A DNA stretch of 64,000 nt, taken from assembly GCF_045679555.1 (NCBI RefSeq), contig NC_092110.1:1281501-1345500 (forward strand), read 5' to 3'. Under the pieces are notes generated by a model, which searched no databases, had not been told where the DNA came from, and worked only from the letters and a program-made list of their open reading frames with translations. The position numbers and the translations under genes were made by a program. This document shows positions 1-11,639 of this stretch, piece by piece. The number at the start of each line of letters is the position of its first letter. Position 1 is the stretch's first letter. Origin of the DNA: Salvelinus alpinus (taxonomy: Eukaryota > Chordata > Actinopteri > Salmoniformes > Salmonidae).

Positions 1-326
1 CAACATTCCTTCGTGTCAGCCGTGTGATAGCAGTTCTCAGACTCAATGTAGGGAGGGTTAGGGATGGAAGAACAAAAGCCATATAGTGACTATCAGGTGT
101 GTTACAGAAAATATGCAGTTCACAAGTCAAAACAGTCTCAGTTAAAGGCATCATGTCAGTCTCATCAAACTCTGATACTTACATTATGGTCAGATCCACT
201 GATACAGCAGCAGTCTTCAGAATTAGCTTCCTGGAAAGACTCATCGAATGTTCTCCCCAATTAATTGATAAACTTCGCTTGAAAGGTGAGCTGCATACGT
301 GTGACATGATCGTAATTTTGAGTTTG

Positions 327-409
327 GCCAGGGTAGGCCGTCATTGTAAATAAGAATTTGTTCTTAATTGACTTGCCTAGTTAAATAAACGTTTTTTTTT
401 TTTTTTTTT
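327..409 (+). repeat. SINE 3' tail with poly-T
   Basis: About 80 bp match the common salmonid SINE 3' end: a stretch ending in GTTAAATAAA, followed by a run of about 18 T. The tRNA-like head is missing, so this is a truncated or fused copy. Positions 1-326 show no gene or repeat that I recognise. Confidence 0.6.
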
Positions 410-421
410 ATTAAGCTTTAT

Positions 422-826
422 TGTAACGGTTTTCTTCTTCCTCCTCTGATGAGGAGTAGTAGGAAGGATCGGAAGACCAATGCGCAGCGTGGTACGTATC
501 CATAATGACTTTTAATAAGAAATGAATACGACAAAATACAAACTAACAAAGTGAAACAAAAAGGAAAACCGAAAACAGTTCTGTCTGGTGCAGACACACA
601 AAGACTGAAAATAACCACCCACAAAACCCAACAGAAAAACAGGCTACCTAAATATGGTTCCCAATCAGGGACAACGATTGACAGCTGCCTCTGATTGAGA
701 ACCATATCAGGCCAAACACAGAAATAGAAAATCATAGAAAAACTAACATAGACAACATACCCAACTCACGCCCTGACCATACTAAAACAAAAGACAAAAC
801 AAAGGAACTAAGATCAGAACGTGACA
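422..826 (-). mobile_element. LTR of a Gypsy-type retrotransposon
   Basis: A 405-bp segment starts TGTAACGG and ends GTGACA, the TG...CA ends of an LTR. Next to it, at 827-840, is a run of C, which on the minus strand is a polypurine tract. The element therefore reads on the minus strand and this is its 3' LTR. About 65 bp of GC-rich internal sequence follow, to roughly 905, where a Sleeping Beauty-like element begins abruptly. No 5' LTR was found and no target duplication could be confirmed. Confidence 0.7.
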
Positions 827-906
827 GTACCCCCCCCCCAAGGTGCGGACTCCGGCCGCAAAACCTGAACCTATAGGGGAGGGTCTGGAGGGTCTGGGTG
901 GGCATA

Positions 907-1158
907 TGTCCCGGGATTGATTTGCACTTTTTGCACCAAAGTATGTTCATCTCTAGGAGACAGAACACGTCTCCTTCCTGAGCGGTATGATGGCTGCGTG
1001 TTCCCATGGTGTATATACTTGCGTACTATTGTTTGTACAGATGAACGTGGTACCTTCAGGCGTTTGGAAATTGATCCCAAGGATGAACCAGACTTGTGGA
1101 GGTCTACAATGTTTTTTCTTAGGTCTTGGCTGATTTCCCATGATGTCAAGCAAAGAGG
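907..1158 (-). pseudogene. Tc1-like (Sleeping Beauty type) transposase, N-terminal fragment
   Basis: About 84 codons cover the first paired-like helix-turn-helix region, including EISQDLRK, IVDLHKSGSS and VPRSSVQTIV, and the GRRR motif. The original start codon (an ATG near 1140) is out of frame, apparently through a small deletion between it and the ISQDL block. The reading frame runs into unrelated LTR-derived sequence after VQINPGT. The DDE catalytic domain is absent, so the fragment cannot make a transposase. It could at most encode a DNA-binding peptide, and nothing suggests expression. Confidence 0.85.
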
Positions 1159-1452
1159 CACTGAGTTTCAAGGTAGGCTTTGAAATGCATCCACAGGTAC
1201 ACCTCCAATAGGCTAATTAACATAATTTGAGCCAATCAGAAAGCTTCTAAAGCCATGACATCATTTTCTGGAATTTTCCAAGTTGTTGAAAGGCACAATC
1301 AACTTAGTGTATGTAAACTTCTGACCGACTGGAATTGTGATACTGTGAATTATAAGTGAAATAATCTGTCTGTAAACAATTGTTGGAAAAATTGCTTGTG
1401 TCGTGCACAAAGTAGATGTCCTAACCGACTTGCCAAAACTATAGATGGTTAA

Positions 1453-3273
1453 CTTCTACTTGGTCCCAATCCCGGATCCGGGAGCATCCTCATCAGTAAA
1501 AAGCTGACTAGCATAGCCTAGCATAGCGCCACAAGTAAATACTAGCATATAAATATCATGAAATCACAAGTCCAAGACACCAAATGAAAGATACACATCT
1601 TGTGAATCCAGCCATCATTTCCGATTTTTAAAATGTTTTACAGCGAAAACACAATATGTATTTCTATTAGCTAACCACGATAGCAAAAGACTCAACCGCA
1701 TATTTTCACAATTTTTTTACCGCATAGGTAGCTATCACAAATTCGACCAAATAAAGATATAATTAGGCACTAACCAAGAAACAACTTCATCAGATGACAG
1801 TCTTATAACATGTTATACAATAAATCTATGTTTTGTTCGAAAAATGTCCATATTTCAGGTATAAATCATAGTTTTACATTGCAGCTACAATCACAAATAT
1901 CACCAAAGCAGCTAGAATAACTACAGAGAGCAACGTGAAATACCTAAATACTCATCATAAAACATTTATGAAAAATACATGGTGTACAGCAAATGAAAGA
2001 CAAACATCTTGTGAATCCAGCCAATATTTCAGATTTTTTAAGTGTTTTACAGCGAAAACACAATATAGCATTATATTAGCTTACCGCAATAGCCAACCAC
2101 ACAAACGCATTTATCAGCAGCAAAATGTAGCGATTGCAAAAACCAGCAAAAGATATTAAATTATTCACTAAGCTTGACAAACTTCATCAGATGACAGTTC
2201 TATAACATCATGTTACACAATACATATATGTTTTGTTCGAAAATGTGCATATTTAGCGGTACAAATCGTGGTTTTACAATGTGAATACGTAGTCAAAATG
2301 CACAAAATTGTCCGGAGAAATCTTGGAGAGTCACCTAATCTAATCAAATAACTCATCATAAACTTTACTAAAAAATACATGTACAGCAAATGAAAGATAC
2401 ACTAGTTCTTAATGCAACCGCTGTGTTAGATTTTTTTAAATAACTTTAGTACGACATACAGCTTACGTTATAGCGAGACAGCACCCAAAATCAGGGCGGA
2501 AAATATGACTAAACATTTTCAACAGAAATACGAAATAACATCATAAATGGTTCCTACTTTTGATGAGCTTCCATCAGAATGTTGTACAAGTTGTCCTTTG
2601 TCCAGAATAATCGTTGTTTGGTTGTAAAATGTCCTCTTCTCCTGTCAAATTAGCAACCAAAGCTAGCCATGTGGCGCAAACGTAACCAACTTCACATAAC
2701 GCAAAGAAAAGAAAATGCCGAAAATCGAAATAAACGTTCAATAAACTGATATAACTCGGTTTAAAATTACTACTTTATGATGTTTTTATCACATATATCA
2801 AATAAAATCAGAGCCGGAGATATCTAACGTCTATACCGAAAGCTTTTCAGAACGCAATCTGGGGTCCCTTCTCGCGCCTTCCAAGACAATGAAAATTCTG
2901 GTCACGTCATTCCAAAAGCTCTTGTTCGGCCTCAGATCAAGCTAGACACCCCATTCCACCTCTCACTGCCTGTTGACATCTATTGGAAGGTGTATGCAGT
3001 GCATGTAGATCCATAGATTTCAGGCAAATTAATAGGAAGGCCCTGGAACAGGGATTCGATTTCAGATTTTTCACTTCCTAACAGGAAGTTTGCTGCAAAA
3101 TGAGTTCTGTTTTACTCACAGATATAATTCAAACGGTTTTAGAAACTAGAGAGTGTTTTCTATCCAATAGTAATAATAATATGCATATTGTACGAGCAAA
3201 AATTGAGTACGAGGCAGTTTAATTTGGGCACGATTTTTTACAAAGTGAAAATAGCGCCCCCCTATTGACAAAA
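1453..3273. mobile_element. Non-coding TTAA-flanked (piggyBac-like) element
   Basis: A 1,821-bp insertion interrupts the Sleeping Beauty-like terminal region. It is flanked by TTAA at 1449-1452 and TGAA, a one-base variant, at 3274-3277. The left end begins CTTCTACTTGG. No long open frame is present; the only one above 60 codons (1935-2159) has no recognisable motif. Internal stretches repeat imperfectly, for example the segments near 1560-1680 and 1950-2100, both containing ACATCTTGTGAATCCAGCCA. Its last 170 bp resemble, in inverted orientation, the first 170 bp of the element at 26426-27593. TTAA targeting is typical of piggyBac-type elements, but no transposase is visible to prove the class. 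Confidence 0.65.
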
Positions 3274-3297
3274 TGAACAAGACATTTGTGGAGTGGT

Positions 3298-3355
3298 TGA
3301 AAAACTAATTTTAATGACTCCAACCTAAGTGTATGTACACTTCCAACTTCAACTG
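3298..3355 (-). repeat. Outer terminal inverted repeat of the Sleeping Beauty-like element
   Basis: The 58-bp block contains GACTCCAACCTAAGTGTATG and ends CTTCAACTG, the expected outer end of a Sleeping Beauty-type inverted/direct repeat. A second related direct-repeat half lies near 1300-1330 (GTGTATGTAAACTTCTGACC), consistent with the IR/DR architecture of this family. Confidence 0.75.
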
Positions 3356-3415
3356 GATATGAAGAATTGGATCAAGTGATTGGTGCACAATGACAGACCC
3401 GCATGGTAAATGGAG

Positions 3416-3757
3416 TCAGGAAGCCCACCCCATCCATTCTATTGTTTGTTTTATGAAGAGTCTCTCCCTTCTCATGTGTATCTGGGTTATATGAGATTCC
3501 CTGTGAGAGCCTTCGTGTCCAAACTCATGCAGTGTAATAAATGTAAAATATTTGATGTATGTAGACGGGAGGAGTACTATATGCGAGCAGAGCCTAAACG
3601 CTGCAATTGTTGTGGTGAACATGCACCCGAATTTCTGAAGTGTCCTGTTAGAGTGAAGAATGGCAAGAATAAGGGCTGTCCAGAATGTCTCCTATCCGGA
3701 GGCGTTGAGAAGAGTGGAAGAAAGGAGTGAAGTGGCACAGAATCCTCTATCTATTTA
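3416..3757 (+). pseudogene. LINE ORF1-like zinc-knuckle fragment
   Basis: One frame reads LGYMRFPVRAFV followed by cysteine-rich segments (CNKCKIFDVC, CNCCGEHAPEFLKCP). This resembles the gag-like zinc-knuckle ORF1 of fish LINEs. Near 3660 the similarity continues in another frame (ARIRAVQNVSYPEALRRVEE), so the copy is frameshifted. No RT lies downstream. The assignment rests on the spacing of cysteines and the flanking motif. It is a fossil and not a host gene. Confidence 0.6.
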
Positions 3758-4860
3758 TATGTTGTTCACACGCATATTTGCCCTCTCATCCACAAGAATG
3801 GTCCCACCTGATCTCACCTCCTTCCGTTTACCTTCCATCTTTGAGGGCATGTATTTCCATTGTTAGAGTGGTCACTTGAATATCTTGTCAATATAATAGA
3901 CAATCTTTGCCTCTCGTTTCTGTGTGCCAAATTTGGTGAAAAAAAATTATGAATCTATGCTTGAGTTATTTGATCATGTCAAGGAAAAGAAAATCTATAA
4001 ATAACAAAAGGTTTCACAGCTTTGCTATGAACCCCTAAACATTGCATGAAGTTGTGTTGTCAACTGGATGGAGCTCATTATTTATGTATGCTAACTACAT
4101 GTTTTTGATACATATGAAAACGTAAAAAATAGGCACTTGACGATCCTTCATTGGTTGCGTTTGGTAACCAACTGTGAGTGTATACTGCCACCTTTGGTCC
4201 GGGAGTGTAATGTGGGTAAATGACCAGTTCCAAATCATACCACCAGAGAGCAATAGGCCCATTTTCTGCTGAGTACACGTTGATGGCAATTTCTTCCATT
4301 GCCATCAACGTTTCATTCTTCCGTTCTATGCATAATAAATTAGAATTCAAGGTATATTATTTTCTTGAAATTATAGTGTAGTTTAACATCAGTTTCATTG
4401 TGCAAGACAGTCATTTCTGCCTTAGGCCAGCACTTTTTTACTCAGTAAAAAATACCATTATTAGTGACATCCTCCTGTCCTATATGATTAGACGGGGCTG
4501 GAGTCTCCCGTATTCAGCTCAGGTAACAGCAGGAGGACCATGTCCTCTGAGCGTGTGTAATTAACGCTTCATAAAGATATTATGCATGTTTAATAAGACA
4601 TCAAATATTTAATTAATATTTGATAAGGATGTTATTAATGTTTAATGTAGTCTACTTCACAGATGGCACTGCATTAGCTCACATGGTCACAGTCATGTCT
4701 GGTAATGGCAGAAAGGTTATTTTCTGCCACTGTTGCTGAAAAGTTCAGTCCAACCAAAGACTGAGCCATGTGTGTGAAAGAGATACGGAGCACATTGTTC
4801 TTTTGGATATTCATAGGAATACCAAATTCTTTCTTACAAGCTTTGATCCCTTAAAAAAAA
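3758..4860. other. Intergenic sequence without a recognisable gene
   Basis: No supported coding region or known repeat was seen. The short minus-strand frame at 4078-4350 has no motif. The stretch holds a perfect 14-bp inverted repeat at 4277-4311 (listed separately) and ends in a run of A at about 4854-4868. Confidence 0.5.
4277..4311. repeat. Perfect hairpin, 14-bp arms
   Basis: ACGTTGATGGCAAT at 4277-4290 is exactly reverse-complemented at 4298-4311, with a 7-base spacer. No T-run follows and no gene is adjacent. Confidence 0.85.
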
Positions 4861-4879
4861 AAAAAAAAGGGTATACCTA

Positions 4880-5155
4880 GTCAGTTGCACAACTGAATGC
4901 ATTCAACCTAAATGTGTATTCCGTCCGCATTTAACCCAACCTCTCTGAATCAGAGAGTTGCCTCTGAATCAGAGAGTTGCCTCTGAATCAGAGAGTTGCG
5001 GGGGGCCTCCTTAATTTCGGTGTGATGTTGTTGGGGGTTAACTGCCTTGCTCAAGGGCAGAACGTCAGATTTGTCTACATTACCGGCTCCGGGATTCAAA
5101 CCAGCGACCTTTCTGTTATTGGCCCAACGCTTTTAACCGCTAGGCTCCCTGCTGC
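4880..5155 (-). mobile_element. tRNA-derived SINE
   Basis: On the minus strand a tRNA-like head is visible. An A-box-like segment lies near 5140-5153 (TAGCGGTTAAAAGC) and a B-box-like segment at 5092-5102 (GGTTTGAATCC). The conserved salmonid SINE body follows, with GCCCTTGAGCAAGGCAGTTAA. Within the body an 18-19 bp unit (CTCTGAATCAGAGAGTTGC) occurs three times in tandem at about 4942-4999, a local expansion not typical of the family. Confidence 0.75.
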
Positions 5156-5180
5156 AAAAGATAATGCATTGTCAATTTCG

Positions 5181-5360
<180 letters not shown>

Positions 5361-5551
5361 GAGAACACAGCATACCATCTGGGTATACGACTTGTGGTTT
5401 GCAGTAGTGGGTTCCTCTGTTCTCCTGCCATGGGTTCTGGGCCCCTGAAAGGCCATGTCAGCGAAACCTTGGAACCTGAACCCATTTTACTCCTGTCTCC
5501 TGATATCAGTCAGGGCCCAGGGAGAACCCTAATAGGCCTGATTAGGCATGG

Positions 5552-5900
5552 CTAACGAGTCTCTCTCTCTCTCTGTCTATCACTCACTAACTCTCTCTCT
5601 CTCTCTGTCTATCACTCACTCACTAACGCTCTCTCTCTAGCAAGCTTTAAGTAGAGCACTTACCTGAACAAATACCTTTTCCTCCACCGCTTTGATATGT
5701 TCCCACCTCTCCTTTCCTCCATCCCCCTCTCTGCTTTTCTCATTCTTGGAACAATAAGAGATGGGGGTTCCCTCCCTCATCTTCATCCTCCCTCCCTTGC
5801 TCCTCTTCCTTCTCCTCTTCTCTACCTCCCTCCCCCCTCATTTCTCCTACTCCCACCCTTGTCCTGCACCCTTTCTCTCTTCCTCTTCTCTCTTACAGAG
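5552..5900. repeat. Pyrimidine-rich tract with CT arrays
   Basis: Positions 5552-5639 hold two copies of a roughly 40-bp unit made of (CT)n plus GTCTATCACTCACTAAC. Positions 5695-5900 are very C/T-rich. The open frames here are low-complexity Pro/Leu/Ser and are not supported as genes. Confidence 0.7.
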
Positions 5901-6065
5901 CCTGATTGCATGGAACTCCCTTCCATATCCAATTGCTCAAGCAAACAGCGAAATTACCTTTACAAAATGTATAAAACAACATCTCATGACACAATAGGGA
6001 CTGTGAATTGGCACACACGCACACACAGACACACTCAACCACACACAATCTACACACACATTATT
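5896..6065 (+). mobile_element. L2-like LINE 3' fragment
   Basis: The segment contains GCATGGAACTCCCTTCC and CATCTCATGACACAATAGG, matching the 3' coding end seen again at about 27,780-27,890. It ends in an AC-rich tail. It lies directly upstream of the larger LINE starting near 6075. Confidence 0.55.
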
Positions 6066-6164
6066 CTTTAGTTGTAATGGCGCCAGAGGAGCTGGCTGAC
6101 GTTTTACGGTCTCCTAACCAATTGTGTTATTGTGTGTGTTTTTTCGCATTATTTGTAACTTATT

Positions 6165-8920
6165 TTGTACATAATGTTTCTGCCATCGTCTCTTATGACT
6201 AAAAGAGCTTCTAGATATCAGGACAGCGATTACTCACCCCATACTCGAAGATTAAAAAATATAAAAAACTTTAACGAGTCGTACACAAAGGATTTACTCC
6301 AGACCCCCGACAAAGCCCTCATCTCCGTCATTCGCAGGAGAAAGAGACAGAGATATCTGGGACGTAGGTCTGGGTGCCTTGTAAAGATCCGACGGCGAGT
6401 GGGTAATCTGCCTTTACCATCGATCCTATTAGCCAATGTACAATCACTGGATAACAAAATAGACAAACTACGAGCACGTATATCCTATCAACGGGACATT
6501 ATGTTATGTTTCACCGAGTCGTGGCTGAACAACGACATGAGTAACTTAAAGCTGGCGGGTTTAACACATTTTCTGCAGGATAGAACAGCAGCCTAAGGTA
6601 AGACAGGTGGTCTATGTATACATGTAAACAACAGCTGGTGCACGGTATCTGAGGAAGTCTCAAGGTTTTGCTCGCCTGTGGTAAAGAATCTCATGATAAG
6701 CTGTAGACCACACTATTTACCAAGAGAGTTTTCATCTATATTCTTCGTAGCTGTCTATTTACCACCACAAACCGATGCTGGCACTAAGACCGCACTCAAT
6801 GAGCTGTATACGGCCATAAGCAAACAGGAAGACGCTCATCCAGAGGCGGTTCTCCTAGTGGCTGGGGACTTTAATGCAGGGAAACTTAAATCAGTTTTTC
6901 CTCATTTCTACCAGCATGTTAAATGTGCAACCAGAGAGAAGACAATTCTAGACCACCTTTACTCCACACACAGAGATGCATACAAAGCTCTCCCTCGCCC
7001 TCCATTTGGCAAATCTGACCATAATTCTATCCTCCTGATTCCTGCTTAAAATCAAAAAACTAAAGCAGGACACACCAGTGACTCGGTCAATAAAAAAGTG
7101 GTCAGAAGAAGCAGACGCTAAGCTACAGGACAGTTTTGCTAGCACAGACTGGAATATGTTCCGGGATTCTTCCGATGGCATTGAGGAGTACACCACATCA
7201 GTCACCGGCTTCATCAATAAGTGCATCGATGACGTCGTCCCCACAGTGCCTGTACGTACATACCCCAACCAGAAGCCATGGATTACAGGCAACATCCGCA
7301 CTGAGCTAAAGAGTGGAGCTGCCGCTTTCAAGGAGTGGGACTCTAACCCGAACGCTTATAAATAATCCCACTATGCCCTCCGACGAACCATCAAACAGGC
7401 AAAGAGTCAATACAAGACTAGGATTGAATCATACTACACCAGCTTCGACACTCGTCAGATGTGGCAGGGCTTGCAAACTATCACAGACTACAAAGGGAAG
7501 CACAGCCGTGAGCTGCCCATTGACATGAGCCTACCAGACGAGCTAAATTACTTCTATGCTCGCTTCGAGGCAAGTAACACTGAAACATGCATGAGAGCAT
7601 CAGCAGTTTTTGACGACTGTGTGATCACGCTCTCCATAGCCGATGTGAGTAAGACCTTTAAACAGGTCAACATTCACACGGTCGCAGGACCAGATGTACT
7701 ACCAGGACGTGTACTCTGAGCATGCACTGACCAACAGGTAAGTGTCTTCACTAACATTTTCAACCTGTCCTTGTCTGCGTCTGTACTACCAACATGTTTC
7801 AATTAGACCACCATAGTCCCTGTGCTCAAGAACACTAAGGTAACTTGCCTAAATGACTACTGACCCATAGCACTCACAACCGGTAGCCATGAAGTGCATT
7901 GAAAGGCTGGTTATGGCTCACATCAACACCATTATCCCAGAAACCCTAGACCCACTCCAATTCGCATACCGCCCCAACAGATCCACAGATGATGCAATCT
8001 CTATTGCACCCCACAGTGCCGTTTCCTACCTGGACAAAAGGAACACCTATGTGAGAATGCTATACATTGACCACAGCTCATTGTTCAACACCATAGTGCC
8101 CTCAAAGCTAAGGACCCTGGGACTAAACACCTCCCTCTGCAACTGGATCCTGGACTTCCTGATAGTCTCCAGGTGGTAAGGGTAAATAACAACACATCCG
8201 CCATGCTGATCCTCAACACGGGGCCCTCCTGGGGTGCGTGCTCAGTCCCCTCGTGTACGGCATGATCAAGCACAACTCCAACACCATCATTAAGTTTGCA
8301 GATGATGCAACAGTGATCACCGACCACGATGAGACAGCCTATAGGGAGGAGGTCAAAGACCTGGCCGTGTGGTGCCAGGACAACAACCTCTCCGTCAACG
8401 TGATCAAGACAAATTAGATGCTTGTGGACTACAGGAAAAGGAGGACCGAGCATTCTCATCGACGGGGCTGTGGTGGAGCAGGTTGAGAGCTTCAAGTTCC
8501 TTGGTGTCCACATCACCAACAAACTATCATGGTCCAAACACACCAAGGCAGCTGTGAAGAGGGCACAACAAAGCCTATTCCCCCTCAGGAGACTGAAAAG
8601 ATTTGGCATGTGTCCTCACATCCTCAAAGTTCTACAGCTGCACCATCGAGAGCATCCCGACTGGTTGCATCACTGCCTGGTATGGTAACTGCTCGGCCTC
8701 TGACCGCAAGGCGTTACAGAGGGTGGTGAACACAGCCCAGTACATTGCTGGGGCCAAGCTTCCTGCCATCCAGACCTCTATACCAAAAACTCCAGTCACG
8801 TTAGTCATAGACTGTTCTCTCTGCTACCACACGGCAAGCGGTACCGCAGTGCCAAGTCTAGGTACAAAAGACTTCTTAACAGCTTCTACCCCCCAAGCCA
8901 TAAGACTACTGAACAGCTAA
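6165..8920 (+). pseudogene. LINE endonuclease-reverse transcriptase, multiply broken
   Basis: The polyprotein is split into at least seven frames. Recognisable blocks, in order, are an endonuclease start (LLANVQSLDNKIDKL, 6418-6465), FTESWLNN, the endonuclease AGDFNAGKL near 6862, KSDHNSILL near 7012, reverse-transcriptase GPDVLPGRVL near 7690, [11 protein letters not shown] near 7960, a palm block corresponding to FADDATV near 8297, and the thumb/C-terminal WCQDNNLSVN near 8370. Stops and frameshifts lie between nearly every block, for example a TAA at 6594 and a TAG near 8415. No functional protein is possible. Confidence 0.85.
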
Positions 8921-9021
8921 TCAAATGGCTACCCAGACTATTTGCATTTCCCCTCCCCCCTCTTTTAAGCTGCTGCTACTCTCTGTTTATTATCTATGCA
9001 TAGGCACTTTAACTCTACCTA

Positions 9022-10628
<1,607 letters not shown>

Positions 10629-10872
10629 TACATGTACATATTTCCTCAATTAACGGGTGCCCCAGCACATTGACTCTGTACCGGTACCCCCTGTATATAG
10701 CCTGTATATTGTTATTTTACTGCTGCTCTTTAATTATTTGTTGCTGTTATTTTTTTATTATTTTTTTATTATTAACTGCATTGTTGGTTAAGTGCTTGTA
10801 AGTAAGCATTTCACTTTAAAGTCCACAGCTGTTGTATTCGGTTCATGTGACGAATACAATTTGATTTGATAT

Positions 10873-11109
10873 CGTTGTATTTCAAATTTGTGTGATTGCA
10901 CTTGTCTATCAGTTTCATGTTTAATGTTTTTGTGTGGACCCCAGGAAGAATAGCTGGTGCTTCGGCAAAAGCTCATTGGAATCCGAATAAACTAATTCTC
11001 CCTCTTCCCTCCTCCCTCCCTTCTGCTTGACGTGTTGGAGACACCCTCTCCTGTTAGGAATGAAATAGCGTAATAATGGAGAATCTAGTATAATAGTTAT
11101 AGGTGTACT
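10873..11109 (+). repeat. Short region with a LINE/SINE-like 3' tail
   Basis: GTGGACCCCAGGAAGAATAG and a following AATCCGAATAAA at about 10933-11000 resemble a common fish retroposon 3' end. The rest of this interval shows nothing recognisable, and it ends at the Gypsy insertion site. Confidence 0.4.
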
Positions 11110-11114
11110 ATAGC

Positions 11115-11627
11115 TGTTATGCTGATGAATGAGGACCCAAAAGCGACGTAATAGTAACAGAGTCTTTATTCCAGTATTAAACAAATAATGATTCTCCTGG
11201 ATATAATCAATGGTAATCCAAAACAGGAAACTGAAATCCTCTCGTCAATAGAGAGGAACGCCTGGAGACGCGACCACAGACTGCAGGTCGCTTCGGGAAG
11301 GCACTGGCCGTAGCTGACATAGACACCTGCTCACACGCAGCATCTGAAGAAGGCAAAGAACACGACAGGGCGAAACAAGGACACAGGAACAGCAAACATC
11401 AAACAAGAATCCGACAAGGACAGGAGCGGAAAACAGAGGGAGAAATAGGGACTCTAATCAGAGGGCAAAATAGGGGACAGGTGTGAAAGAGTAAATGAGG
11501 TCGTAGGGAGAATGAGAAACAGCTGGGAGCAGGAACGGAACGATAGAGAGAGAGAAAGAGAAAGAACCTAATAAGACCAGCAGAGGGAAGCACAGGGACA
11601 AGACATGATCAAAGACAAAACATGACA
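11115..11627 (-). repeat. 3' LTR of the Gypsy element
   Basis: The LTR begins TGTTATGCTGATG and ends AAAACATGACA on the plus strand. An AATAAA polyadenylation signal is present on the minus strand at 11165-11170. A polypurine tract adjoins its inner edge. The small frames inside it are duplicated exactly in the other LTR and are not genes. Confidence 0.95.
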
Positions 11628-11637
11628 GTACCCCCCC
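11628..11637 (-). promoter_or_regulatory. Polypurine tract
   Basis: On the minus strand TGGGGGGGTAC lies directly inside the 3' LTR, the usual position of the primer for plus-strand DNA synthesis. The pol stop codon (TGA at 11640-11642) lies immediately upstream of it. Confidence 0.85.
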
Positions 11638-11639
11638 AC

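Larger units (their letters stand above)
906..3355 (-). mobile_element. Sleeping Beauty-like Tc1 element, truncated and interrupted
   Basis: The minus strand carries the start of a Sleeping Beauty-type transposase, its upstream region (1160-1440) and, after a 1.8-kb insertion, the outer inverted repeat at about 3298-3355 ending in CTTCAACTG. The other end is cut at about 906 where LTR sequence begins. Sleeping Beauty was reconstructed from salmonid copies of this family, so a decayed copy fits the host. The insertion sits at a TTAA inside the terminal region. Confidence 0.85.

Noticed and set aside
5697..6071. Pro/Leu/Ser-rich frame of 124 codons
   Set aside because: It translates a pyrimidine-rich tract and then a LINE fragment; no domain.
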